From Bacillota bacterium (GTDB lineage: Bacteria; Bacillota; Bacilli; Paenibacillales; NBRC-103111): a stretch of DNA of 8,519 bases. Under the pieces are notes generated by a model that saw nothing but the letters and a program-made list of their open reading frames with translations, had not been told where the DNA came from and ran no database searches. The position numbers and the translations under genes are program-made. Location of the stretch: assembly GCA_023391955.1 (NCBI GenBank), contig JAEWAA010000340.1, positions 1 to 8,519 on the forward strand. The letters are read 5' to 3'. Of the stretch, positions 1-6,170 are shown one piece after another (the stretch's first letter is position 1; every line of letters begins with the position of its first letter).

Positions 1-14
1 GATTATTCTACCTG

Positions 15-971
15 TTAATAAATGCCCTTCTCCCCCACGCGGCGTGCCAAATAGTTGGCCGATACGATAAGCACCATGCCCACCACACCCTTCAGAAGCC
101 CCACCGCCGTGGTAAAGCTGAAGTTGCCGTTGACCACACCCACCCGGTAGACATAGGTTTCCAGCACCTCACCCACCTCGGAAACCGAGGAATTCAGCAT
201 CAGGTACACCTGCTCGAAGCCCACGTCCAGCACACTGCCCAGCCGCAGAATAAACAGCATGACAATGGTGGATTTGATCCCCGGCAGCGTAATGTTCCAG
301 ATTTGGCGGAGGCGTCCGGCGCCGTCGATTTTGGCCGCTTCATAGAGCTCCGGGTCAATCCCCGTGAGCGCCGCCAGATAAATGATGGTGCCCCACCCGG
401 ATTCCTTCCAGATCACCTGCAGCACCAGCATGCCCCGGAACGTATCCTTATTGGACAAAATATTGATGGGATCCAGTCCCCAGGCAGCCAGCAGCGTATT
501 GACGGAGCCGTCGCTTTTGAACAGCATGTAGAAGATGCCGCCCACCACCACCCACGACAGAAAATGCGGCAGATACAGTGCCGTCTGGATAAACCGCTTG
601 ATGATGGGGCTGGCAATTTCGTTCAGCATAATCGCCAGCACAATAGGAATCGTGAAGGCGAATACAATCTGATACGAGCTGATAATAATGGTGTTCATAA
701 AATAACGTCCGATATCCGGGCTTTCCACAATGCGCCGGAAATTGTCCAGTCCCACCCAAGCACTTCCCAGAATCCCCTTGGCAGGCACGTACTTCTGAAA
801 GGCGATCACCACACCCAGCATAGGCACATACTTGTAAATCACCAGAAACAGGATGCCGGGCAAAGCCATCAGCCAGAGATACCGTTCCTTTACCGCTCGG
901 CGCAAAAGGCGCTTATGCCGGTTGGCGGTCCTGCTTGCGGCCGGATAACCGGCCTGAGTTTGCGCTTCCAT
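15..971 (-). CDS. Sugar ABC transporter permease, LplB family
   Basis: This is an inner permease subunit of a binding-protein-dependent carbohydrate (oligosaccharide-type) ABC importer in the cytoplasmic membrane. The 318 residues match the usual length of the LplB/YtcP class. A basic N-terminal stretch (about residues 18-30, rich in R and K) precedes hydrophobic segments near residues 31-50, 93-115, 128-150, 181-200, 234-250 and 286-305, six in all. The EAA loop that contacts the ATPase is clear at residues 211-230 (starts EAAKIDGAG, ends ITLP). The ATG at 971 has a GGGGGGAG ribosome binding site five bases upstream. The gene lies 184 bases downstream of the membrane-bound AraC regulator and runs the same way, as in Bacillus and Paenibacillus sugar-uptake loci. 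The stop is 14 bases from the window edge; the second permease and solute-binding protein usual in such operons would lie beyond it. The family is certain; the substrate cannot be read from the sequence. Confidence 0.95.
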   Translation of the reverse strand: MEAQTQAGYPAASRTANRHKRLLRRAVKERYLWLMALPGILFLVIYKYVPMLGVVIAFQKYVPAKGILGSAWVGLDNFRRIVESPDIGRYFMNTIIISSYQIVFAFTIPIVLAIMLNEIASPIIKRFIQTALYLPHFLSWVVVGGIFYMLFKSDGSVNTLLAAWGLDPINILSNKDTFRGMLVLQVIWKESGWGTIIYLAALTGIDPELYEAAKIDGAGRLRQIWNITLPGIKSTIVMLFILRLGSVLDVGFEQVYLMLNSSVSEVGEVLETYVYRVGVVNGNFSFTTAVGLLKGVVGMVLIVSANYLARRVGEKGIY

Positions 972-997
972 GTTTTCTCCCCCCTTTCCGTGGCCTC

Positions 998-1027
998 ATC
1001 GTAACGGACGGAGGAGGGGGCGTTCAA
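998..1027 (-). promoter_or_regulatory. Candidate sigma-A promoter for the permease operon
   Basis: On the minus strand, TTGAAC (1022-1027) and TACGAT (998-1003) are separated by 18 bases. Each matches four of six consensus positions. Transcription would start about 20 bases upstream of the permease ATG and leave the ribosome binding site intact. The -35 box overlaps the last three bases of the 17-bp motif at 1025-1041, the arrangement expected of a weak, activator-dependent promoter. This is inference from sequence alone. Confidence 0.4.
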
Positions 1028-1041
1028 TACACCATATTTAC
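1025..1041 (-). promoter_or_regulatory. Candidate operator for the AraC regulator, permease copy
   Basis: The minus strand reads GTAAATATGGTGTATTG. The same 17 bases with one change (A for the G at position 9) occur at 3569-3585 on the plus strand, so the two copies bracket the AraC regulator gene. This copy points in the direction of permease transcription, ends 54 bases before the permease start codon and touches the -35 box of the candidate promoter. AraC-family activators commonly bind directional, AT-rich sites of this size next to -35. The binding partner is inferred. Confidence 0.5.
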
Positions 1042-1047
1042 TGCATT

Positions 1048-1105
1048 CCCCCAAAAGTGAAGCGAAGCTCTGAAGCGGATTCCGGGTACTTTTGGGGGTG
1101 CCCCC
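1048..1105 (-). repeat. Inverted repeats forming two mutually exclusive hairpins
   Basis: CCCCCAAAAGT at 1048-1058 is exactly complementary to ACTTTTGGGGG at 1088-1098, giving an 11-bp stem with a 29-base loop. The five Gs at 1094-1098 can instead pair with the five Cs at 1101-1105 in a short local hairpin. Only one of the two can form at a time. The element lies between the end of the regulator gene and the permease promoter candidate. No T-run follows it in the direction of transcription, so it is not a standard terminator. Confidence 0.5.
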
Positions 1106-1155
1106 TGCAAAAAAAGGGTGTTTGGCAGCCGTCAGGGTCGCCTGTTTTGCAGCCG

Positions 1156-3441
1156 TTATTCCTTTTCCTGCAAAAGCTGCTTCCGGTAGCTCCCCGGTGT
1201 GAGGCCGGTGACTTTTTTGAAGAGGCGGATGAAGCTCTTCACCGAGCCGTACCGGAGCTTGTCGGAGATGTCCAGCACCTTCAGCTCCGGATTGGCCAAC
1301 AGCTCCTTGGCGATGCCCACCCGGTAATCGATGACGTAATCGACGAAATTGACGCCTTTGATCTTTTTGAACATCCGGCTGAGCTGGAAGGTATTCAGGG
1401 AAACCAGATCCGCACACAGCTGGAGGGAAAGATCCTCATCGTAATGGCCATGGATATAGTCCGTCACCGTGGCGATCAGCTGCTCCTCATGGCTTTGTTT
1501 GTTGGCTTTGCCGGCGGTGTCACGGAGGCGCTGGAACAAGCCGGTACGGAAGTAGGACTCCACCTCTTGAAGTGTCCGTTGTGTGGCCAGCTCCAGAATC
1601 CACTCCTTCACCGATGTCTCCGCCAAAGCCCGCCCGTATTGCTTATCCGCCGCATTCCACAGCTTGCCGGAGAGGCTGGCGAAGTAGCCGAACATCTCCT
1701 CGGGCACCAGGGAATAATTGTCCCGGATCAGCTCCATCAGCTGCCCGAAGCATTCCTCGGAAGCTTTGGGGTGGCCCGACTCCAGCTGAAGCAGAATTTC
1801 CGCCTCATAAGCCTCCAGCTCATCCGCCTCCGCCGAATACGACGGGTCCAGCTCATTGCAGAGAATGACCTGGTTATGCCCGTAAATAAAGCTGTAGGTA
1901 AGCGCCTTCATGCCTTCCGTATAAGCGTCGCTTAATCCGGTTAATCCTCCGGGGGAATAGCTGGCGGAAATAACACAAGACAGCTTCAGGTAGGTGCGGA
2001 TAGCGTCCAGCACCGCTTCCCCCCGGCTGCGGAGAGCCTCTGTCCCGGAGGCCCTCTCCGTCTCATGGATAACGGCAAACAGGCCCGGCCGCATCATCAG
2101 CATTTTCACACGGCCCCCGTTACCGAGAACCTCCTCTGTAATATTTTGTACGGCAAAATAGTAAAGAAACTGGTCGCCCCTGGAGAACTGGCGCTCCAAT
2201 TGCAGCTGGTCCAGCTCCACCAGCAGGAGTGCAATTTCCCCGCTGCCAAAATCCAACTCCCCTTGGTAGTGGGTATCCCTGAGGTTGCCCAACAGGAGCT
2301 GGAACAGCGCGTGGTTCTGCATGTCGGCCATGGCAGTCCGGAACCGCTCCTGCAAAGCCTCGTTGTCCTCCTCCACCGAATCGATGTAGCGGGCAATGAG
2401 GCTGAATTCGTTCTTGTCCTTCCACGTATTGCCATGGCTGAAAATCCGCTTGGTCAGCCGCTGAATCGGCGAATACAAGCTTTTGCTGGCGGCCACCGCC
2501 AGAGCCAGCGCCAGGATAACCAAGCCCAGACTGATGGAGAGCAGGAGATTCCGCAGATGTACGGAAGGCTGGGTCAGGAGCTCCAGCGGCACCGCCGAAA
2601 CGTAAAACCAGTCCCGATACGGGGAATATTGCCCGTTAATCAGCAATTTGGTTCCGTTCAGCTCGGTTTCGAACTCGGCTTCCTGCACACGCCCTCCGAA
2701 GGGCAGCTCCTCCCTCAGCCGGGAGGTTTCCAGGGTTTGTCCGATCCGTCTTGTCCGGGAATCCATCAGAATGGTTCCTTCCCGGTCCAGCACAAAATAT
2801 TCCGTCCGGGGGTCCTTGGCGCTGAGCATGGTCCGGCTGATGGCCTCCGCATCCAGATACACAATGATGGCTCCTTCGATCTTCCAGGTTTGTTTGTTCT
2901 GGATGGGGCGGGTATACGCCAGGAGGCGCCCCGGCAGCCGGCTGTTGATATTGGTTCTGGTGTTCACCCAGGTTCCGTTTACGGCATTCCGGGCGCTCAG
3001 AAGAACTTCGGGGTCCATAAACGCCTCCTCGCTCAGAACCCCTTGGGTAGGGGTGAGCACCTTGCCGTAGGCGATATTATAGAAGTCGATCTCCGCCACA
3101 TGCTCCAGCCCGCTGCGCAGATTGTTCAGGGTATTGTACAGGTCCCAAATCATGGAATAATTCTCATAGCTCAGATCAGATTGTACGAGCTGGTTAAATA
3201 TCGAATTTTGATAGGAATATTGCAGGAGCAGATTGTCGATTTTCTTGAACTCGCCGTTCATTTCCTTCTCCAGATTCTTGAGGATGGCGGCATTGTTGGC
3301 AAAGGTCATCTCCGTTACGGTGCTGCTGCCGTATGCCGCCGCGAACCAGCCCATCAAGGCCACCGGCACGCTGGACAGCAGGGCCAGATAGATGAGGAAT
3401 TTCATGCGGACGGATACCGAATAGGCAAATTTGCGCTTCAT
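1156..3441 (-). CDS. Membrane-bound sensor/AraC-family transcriptional regulator
   Basis: This is a one-component regulator that probably senses an extracellular ligand and controls the adjacent sugar ABC transporter. The 761 residues read: membrane segment at about 14-37, extracellular Cache-like sensor at about 40-295, second membrane segment at about 297-318, a cytoplasmic middle region (about 330-650) and a C-terminal AraC-type double helix-turn-helix at about 655-757. The C-terminus shows the typical LSLQLCADLVSLNTFQLSRMFKK and YGSVKSFIRLFKKVTGLTPGSYRK features. The size and plan match the YtdP/YesN-like regulators found beside lplB/ytcP permeases. I chose the ATG at 3441, before MKRKF, because TAGGAGAG lies upstream at good spacing and the next residues lead into the first membrane segment; in-frame starts at 3489 and 3516 would add a polar 16- or 25-residue tail without a comparable binding site. 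Two copies of a 17-bp motif flank the gene. Confidence 0.93.
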   Translation of the reverse strand: MKRKFAYSVSVRMKFLIYLALLSSVPVALMGWFAAAYGSSTVTEMTFANNAAILKNLEKEMNGEFKKIDNLLLQYSYQNSIFNQLVQSDLSYENYSMIWDLYNTLNNLRSGLEHVAEIDFYNIAYGKVLTPTQGVLSEEAFMDPEVLLSARNAVNGTWVNTRTNINSRLPGRLLAYTRPIQNKQTWKIEGAIIVYLDAEAISRTMLSAKDPRTEYFVLDREGTILMDSRTRRIGQTLETSRLREELPFGGRVQEAEFETELNGTKLLINGQYSPYRDWFYVSAVPLELLTQPSVHLRNLLLSISLGLVILALALAVAASKSLYSPIQRLTKRIFSHGNTWKDKNEFSLIARYIDSVEEDNEALQERFRTAMADMQNHALFQLLLGNLRDTHYQGELDFGSGEIALLLVELDQLQLERQFSRGDQFLYYFAVQNITEEVLGNGGRVKMLMMRPGLFAVIHETERASGTEALRSRGEAVLDAIRTYLKLSCVISASYSPGGLTGLSDAYTEGMKALTYSFIYGHNQVILCNELDPSYSAEADELEAYEAEILLQLESGHPKASEECFGQLMELIRDNYSLVPEEMFGYFASLSGKLWNAADKQYGRALAETSVKEWILELATQRTLQEVESYFRTGLFQRLRDTAGKANKQSHEEQLIATVTDYIHGHYDEDLSLQLCADLVSLNTFQLSRMFKKIKGVNFVDYVIDYRVGIAKELLANPELKVLDISDKLRYGSVKSFIRLFKKVTGLTPGSYRKQLLQEKE

Positions 3442-3487
3442 TTTTTTCTCTCCTAACGCGTCTCTTCTGCTGTACTTATCCGCTTTC

Positions 3488-3493
3488 ATTGTA
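3488..3493 (-). promoter_or_regulatory. Possible -10 box of the regulator gene
   Basis: The minus strand reads TACAAT (five of six consensus positions), 46 bases upstream of the regulator ATG and downstream of the preceding gene's terminator, where a promoter would be expected. No good -35 box lies 16-18 bases further upstream, so the call is weak. An activator or another sigma factor could compensate. Confidence 0.3.
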
Positions 3494-3529
3494 GGCCAAT
3501 CCTTCTGTCTGTGCATCCGACTTCACGCC

Positions 3530-3559
3530 AAAAAACACTCCCACTTCTTGCAGGAGCGT
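3530..3559 (-). terminator. Intrinsic terminator after the DarT/DUF7002-like gene
   Basis: On the minus strand, ACGCTCC (plus 3553-3559) pairs with GGAGTGT (plus 3535-3541) across an 11-base loop, with one G-U pair. Six Ts follow (plus-strand As 3530-3535). The stem begins about 32 bases after the stop codon at 3592. It separates this gene from the AraC regulator downstream, which therefore needs its own promoter. Confidence 0.75.
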
Positions 3560-3568
3560 CAAAAACCC

Positions 3569-3585
3569 GTAAATATAGTGTATTG
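3569..3585 (+). promoter_or_regulatory. Candidate operator for the AraC regulator, regulator copy
   Basis: The plus strand reads GTAAATATAGTGTATTG, matching the minus-strand motif at 1025-1041 in 16 of 17 positions; both are followed closely by a CGCC or GCGCC. It lies 128-144 bases upstream of the regulator start codon and points away from it. It sits between the stop of the preceding gene and that gene's terminator. An autoregulatory or looping site is the simplest reading, but that is inference. Confidence 0.4.
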
Positions 3586-3591
3586 CGCCGG

Positions 3592-4281
3592 TTAAGGGCG
3601 GGTGCTGGGCTGCAAATCCTCCAACGGTTTCCGCAGATAGCTCCAGTCCGCAGGCAGTTCCTCGTCAGCCTGAATGTAGACGATCCGCAGCAGCTGTGTT
3701 ATTCCGGTTACCTGCCCGTTGGCCAGCACCTCCTTGATCTCCGGGACGGTGGTGGGCGTATCTGTCCTTGTGCTGCTGCCGAACTCTTGTAGCGGCAAAA
3801 ACAGCTCCGGGCTTTTGCGGTAGGAGCACAGGTGGGGAAACCGCGGCGAGCTGCCCGAATCGTATTTGGTAAGCCTGATACCGGCATAATGGGCGGATAG
3901 AAGCTGCCGGGTGTCCAGCGCCAATATGCAGAACCGGCTCTCCGGCTCCCGCCGCCGGTAGACCTCCAGCATCTGGCGGCAATCCCGGGCTGTTGGCCAG
4001 AAGAACACATGGCGGTTCAGCCACGAGCGGAAGTCCTCCTGGCTAACCCCTTCGGCCATCATGCTGTCGGCGATGCGCAGGTGGGGGTTGAGGATCGCGG
4101 TACCCGCCGGGTGAAGGATCTCCACCGGTTGGTTCCGGCGGGTATCCGGACCGCCGGGATGCAGCGAGTTGGCCGACAGGAGCTTGTCCGAGCCGATGAT
4201 AGAAGGTAAATTGGCCACCCGGGTAAAATGGTACAGCAGCGGGCGCATCCGGGCAATTTTCTCGATAATGGCATCGTTCAT
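3592..4281 (-). CDS. DarT/DUF7002-like protein, putative ADP-ribosyltransferase fold
   Basis: This 229-residue, apparently soluble protein is of uncertain function. Residues 16-40 (LLYHFTRVANLPSII... then KLLSANSL) follow the pattern 'L-Y-H-x-T-x-x-x-N-L-x-S-I-x...L-L-S' that opens the DarT/DUF4433 and DUF7002 families, which have an ADP-ribosyltransferase-like fold. Arginines at 48-49 follow the opening motif, HVFFWP is at 91-96 and SPELFLP at 157-163. These could hold NAD-binding or catalytic residues, but I cannot assign the catalytic glutamate. I chose the ATG at 4281 because GGAGG lies seven bases upstream; an in-frame start at 4389 would add 36 poorly structured residues. No antitoxin-like partner, such as a DarG macrodomain, is adjacent, and a terminator follows directly, so the gene appears monocistronic. 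It may be a housekeeping member of the fold, not a toxin. The family resemblance is fair; activity is unproven. Confidence 0.7.
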   Translation of the reverse strand: MNDAIIEKIARMRPLLYHFTRVANLPSIIGSDKLLSANSLHPGGPDTRRNQPVEILHPAGTAILNPHLRIADSMMAEGVSQEDFRSWLNRHVFFWPTARDCRQMLEVYRRREPESRFCILALDTRQLLSAHYAGIRLTKYDSGSSPRFPHLCSYRKSPELFLPLQEFGSSTRTDTPTTVPEIKEVLANGQVTGITQLLRIVYIQADEELPADWSYLRKPLEDLQPSTRP

Positions 4282-4397
4282 AATGATCCTCCATGCGGGT
4301 AATCTCCACTGTGGCGGGGACAACTTCAAATTGGTGTGGGCGACAGCTTCCACTTTTTGCGGACCAGCTTTCCTTTGTGCGGGCACCAAATTAGAGG

Positions 4398-4860
4398 AAT
4401 AGTGTTTTCCCTTATTTCATTATGTTTGGATCTATAACGGGGGATAAGGGAAGTCCTCTTTCCCTTATTCCGGTGGTTTTTGATGCGAATAGGTGTGCGG
4501 CGGGGAAATAGCGGAACATAGGCTGCCGTTATCCCACCAGAAAACACTGTCACGCCCGAATAGCGGAAGAATGCCTTCCACTATCGTTCCCGGTAAATCA
4601 CATATGTTCCTGTGAGGCAGAAAACCCATTTTAGCGCCTCTCCATTGATCATAGGTGAGCCCTTACCAGAATAACGGAAGCTCTTTTCCGTTATTGACCC
4701 GGGGTGCCTGCTCTGACCGGCAATAGCGGAAACCATTTTCCGCTATTCTTGCGGCATCTCTATCTATTCCGGGGAGTCGGGCGGCATAACGGAAATTCGC
4801 TTCCGTTAATCGTCTCTACCATACAGGGGTAACAGCATTAGCGGAAATCCCCTTTCGTTA
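4398..4860. repeat. Irregular tandem array of short covarying palindromes
   Basis: The 726-base gap at 4282-5007 holds no credible gene; most of it is this array. Palindromic units lie at 4444-4468 (ATAAGGGAA/TTCCCTTAT), 4508-4532 (ATAGCGG/CCGTTAT), 4560-4584 (ATAGCGGAAG/CTTCCACTAT, one mismatch), 4670-4695 (AATAACGGAA/TTCCGTTATT), 4722-4747 (AATAGCGGAAA/TTTCCGCTATT), 4787-4808 (TAACGGAA/TTCCGTTA) and 4839-4860 (TAGCGGAAA against TTTCGTTA, degenerate). A decayed copy probably lies at 4398-4416. Loops are 4-11 bases. Changes in one arm are often matched in the other. Sequences between units are unrelated. The stretch 4282-4397 before it must carry the promoter of the gene starting at 4281, but I see no convincing boxes there. 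Confidence 0.85.
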
Positions 4861-4907
4861 TTTTGTCACCCCCCCGCGGTATCTACCCACAAAATTCCTA
4901 TTTACAG

Positions 4908-4936
4908 AAAAACGCAGGGACGATGGCCCCTACGTT
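4908..4936 (-). terminator. Intrinsic terminator of the ATPase gene
   Basis: On the minus strand, AACGTAGGG (plus 4928-4936) pairs with CCCTGCGTT (plus 4911-4919) over nine base pairs including one G-U, with an eight-base loop and then a run of Ts (plus-strand As 4908-4912). It begins about 70 bases after the ATPase stop. On the plus strand the same hairpin has one mismatch but is followed by CTTTTTG (4937-4943), so it could also stop transcription coming out of the repeat array. Confidence 0.65.
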
Positions 4937-4942
4937 CTTTTT

Positions 4943-4958
4943 GCCGGATCAATCCGGC
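4943..4958. repeat. Perfect 7-bp inverted repeat beside the ATPase terminator
   Basis: GCCGGAT and ATCCGGC are separated by only two bases. No T-run follows in the minus direction, so it is not a terminator for the ATPase. It could protect the transcript's 3' end or be a protein-binding dyad. Confidence 0.45.
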
Positions 4959-5007
4959 TCCAATCATTCATCTTCTGCACCGGAACGGCCAGCGGATGGT
5001 TTGCCGG

Positions 5008-5757
5008 CTACTCCAGCAGCTCCCGCAGCATCCGCTGCCTATTGTTAACGAACTCCCTGGTAATCAGGAAATGGTCGGTCTCCTCCAGTGTCTTGACCCC
5101 GATGCCGGAGTCTCCCAGCTCATAGAGGATAGAGTCCGGGTACGCCATGAGTATAGGAGAATGGGTCGCAATGATGAATTGAGCGCCCTGCTGCACCAGC
5201 TGATGGATCCGGGAGAGCATGGACATCTGCCGGGAGGGTGACAAGGCTGCCTCCGGTTCATCCAGAATATAGAGGCTGTTCCCCCGGAACCGGTGAAGGA
5301 AGGTGGCGAAGAAGGATTCCCCGTGGGACTGGTGGTGCAGGGACTTGCCTCCGTAGGACTGGATGATGGGCGGCGCGCAGGCGGGTTGCCTGTCCAGCTC
5401 CTCAATATGTGTAGCCACATTGTAATAACTCTCCGCCCGAAAAAGGAACCCGTCCTTCGCCTGCCGGGCACTGCGCACCAGCCGAAGGTCTTCATGCAGC
5501 GGCGAATGGCTCTCCCAGGTGGAGAAGGCGAAATTGCGCGTCCCTCCCTCCGGGTTAAAGCCCCAGGCTACGGCAATCGCCTCCAAAATGGTGGACTTGC
5601 CCGATCCGTTTTCACCGATCAAATAGGTCACCGCCGGATGGAATTTCAGCCTTTCCAGCTGCCGTACAGCAGGCAGGGTGTATGGATAGCTCCGTTCGGA
5701 AGGCACCCGTCCCGTTTTCCATTCCACCGCCCGCAAAAACGCCTCACCCTGAGCCAT
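5008..5757 (-). CDS. Stand-alone AAA/ABC-type ATPase (predicted, COG3910-like)
   Basis: This is a single-domain, cytoplasmic ABC-class P-loop ATPase of 249 residues. Walker A is GENGSGKST (48-56), the signature-like SHGES is at 144-148, Walker B is LYILDEPE (162-169) and the switch histidine is in IIATHSP (195-201). There are no membrane segments, no coiled-coil arm and no partner subunit beside it. This matches the small 'predicted ATPase' proteins related to the SMC/RecF branch, not transporter ATPases. Their role is not settled. I prefer the ATG at 5757 because AGGAG sits eight bases upstream; a GTG at 5766 would be too close to the same binding site. The gene is monocistronic, with a terminator at 4908-4936, and repeat arrays with the TAACGGAA core lie on both sides. 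The enzyme class is certain, the biological role unknown. Confidence 0.9.
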   Translation of the reverse strand: MAQGEAFLRAVEWKTGRVPSERSYPYTLPAVRQLERLKFHPAVTYLIGENGSGKSTILEAIAVAWGFNPEGGTRNFAFSTWESHSPLHEDLRLVRSARQAKDGFLFRAESYYNVATHIEELDRQPACAPPIIQSYGGKSLHHQSHGESFFATFLHRFRGNSLYILDEPEAALSPSRQMSMLSRIHQLVQQGAQFIIATHSPILMAYPDSILYELGDSGIGVKTLEETDHFLITREFVNNRQRMLRELLE

Positions 5758-5797
5758 CGGCTTCACTCCTCTCCAACCCGCCAGATTTAAGGAACTA

Positions 5798-5811
5798 AAA
5801 CTAGTTAGTTT
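5798..5811. promoter_or_regulatory. Possible operator dyad upstream of the ATPase gene
   Basis: AAACTA-GT-TAGTTT forms a 14-bp near-perfect palindrome 41 bases upstream of the ATPase start codon, in a locally AT-rich patch (5785-5820). The position suits a promoter or operator, but I find no convincing -35/-10 pair. Apart from this dyad I see nothing in 5758-5925. Confidence 0.25.
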
Positions 5812-5925
5812 GACTAATCAGCCACCCACACGTTGTCTACGCCTATTGATGCACCAGTTTGTCCGATTTAGCCTAATGGCCTCCGAATACCCGCCGCTTC
5901 CCTTCCCCCACAACTCTGTCCGCGC

Positions 5926-6108
5926 TAACGGAACTCAGCGGCCCTTACACGCTAAAAACCGGTTGGTCAACTGGGTAACGGAACTGAGAAGCGCTTAGCC
6001 GTTAAAAAAGCCCGCTTATGAGCTCATTTCAGCCTCTAAGAGTCTCCTGGTTCCGTTAGGTCGCGATTTCAGCCAAAATTAGGCTCTAAGTGCTTCTAAG
6101 TTCCGTTA
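5926..6108. repeat. Four-copy TAACGGAAC repeat in concentric inverted arrangement
   Basis: The 413-base gap at 5758-6170 has no credible gene. It carries four copies of a roughly 33-bp repeat, consensus near TAACGGAACTnAGnAGC followed by nCTTAGnnGCT. Two read on the plus strand, starting at 5926 and 5976; two read on the minus strand, starting at 6058 and 6108. The two plus copies match at about 26 of 33 positions. Starts are 50 bases apart within each pair, and both opposed pairs have the same centre (about 6017), next to the palindrome TGAGCTCA at 6019-6026. No transposase or coding capacity is present. Dispersed non-autonomous intergenic repeat is the best class. Confidence 0.8.
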
Positions 6109-6170
6109 GAACTCCGCCCCGTCCGCGCCATCCATAATTCTACCCATCACTCTATCCATAAGTCCTTCCC

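Noticed and set aside
303..1004. Plus-strand open frame opposite the permease
   Set aside because: It is an antisense shadow; the composition (many H, Q, R, P) is typical of a reversed membrane-protein gene.
1109..1115. T-run on the minus strand as a terminator for the regulator gene
   Set aside because: No stable stem precedes the seven Ts, so it does not meet the intrinsic terminator pattern.
970..1935. Plus-strand open frame across the regulator-permease gap
   Set aside because: It is antisense to the helix-turn-helix coding region, has no recognisable protein features and would overlap the permease promoter.
2065..3456. Long plus-strand open frame (463 codons) opposite the AraC regulator
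   Set aside because: It is a GC-driven shadow of the regulator. The translation shows no domain, and the opposite frame encodes complete sensor and helix-turn-helix domains.
3592..4281. DarTG toxin-antitoxin pair
   Set aside because: No macrodomain antitoxin gene lies on either side, and a terminator directly follows the DarT-like gene.
4326..4553. 75-codon minus-strand frame within the palindrome array
   Set aside because: It runs through repeat units, has no ribosome binding site and no protein-like pattern.
4398..4860. CRISPR array
   Set aside because: The units vary in sequence and length, are themselves palindromes with unequal spacers, and no cas genes are present.
5810..5998. 62-codon plus-strand frame upstream of the ATPase gene
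   Set aside because: It consists partly of repeat sequence and opposes all other genes, with no domain and no clear ribosome binding site.
5926..6108. Complete insertion sequence or MITE with target-site duplication
   Set aside because: There is no transposase, and I could not find a convincing flanking duplication; it is reported as a repeat only.
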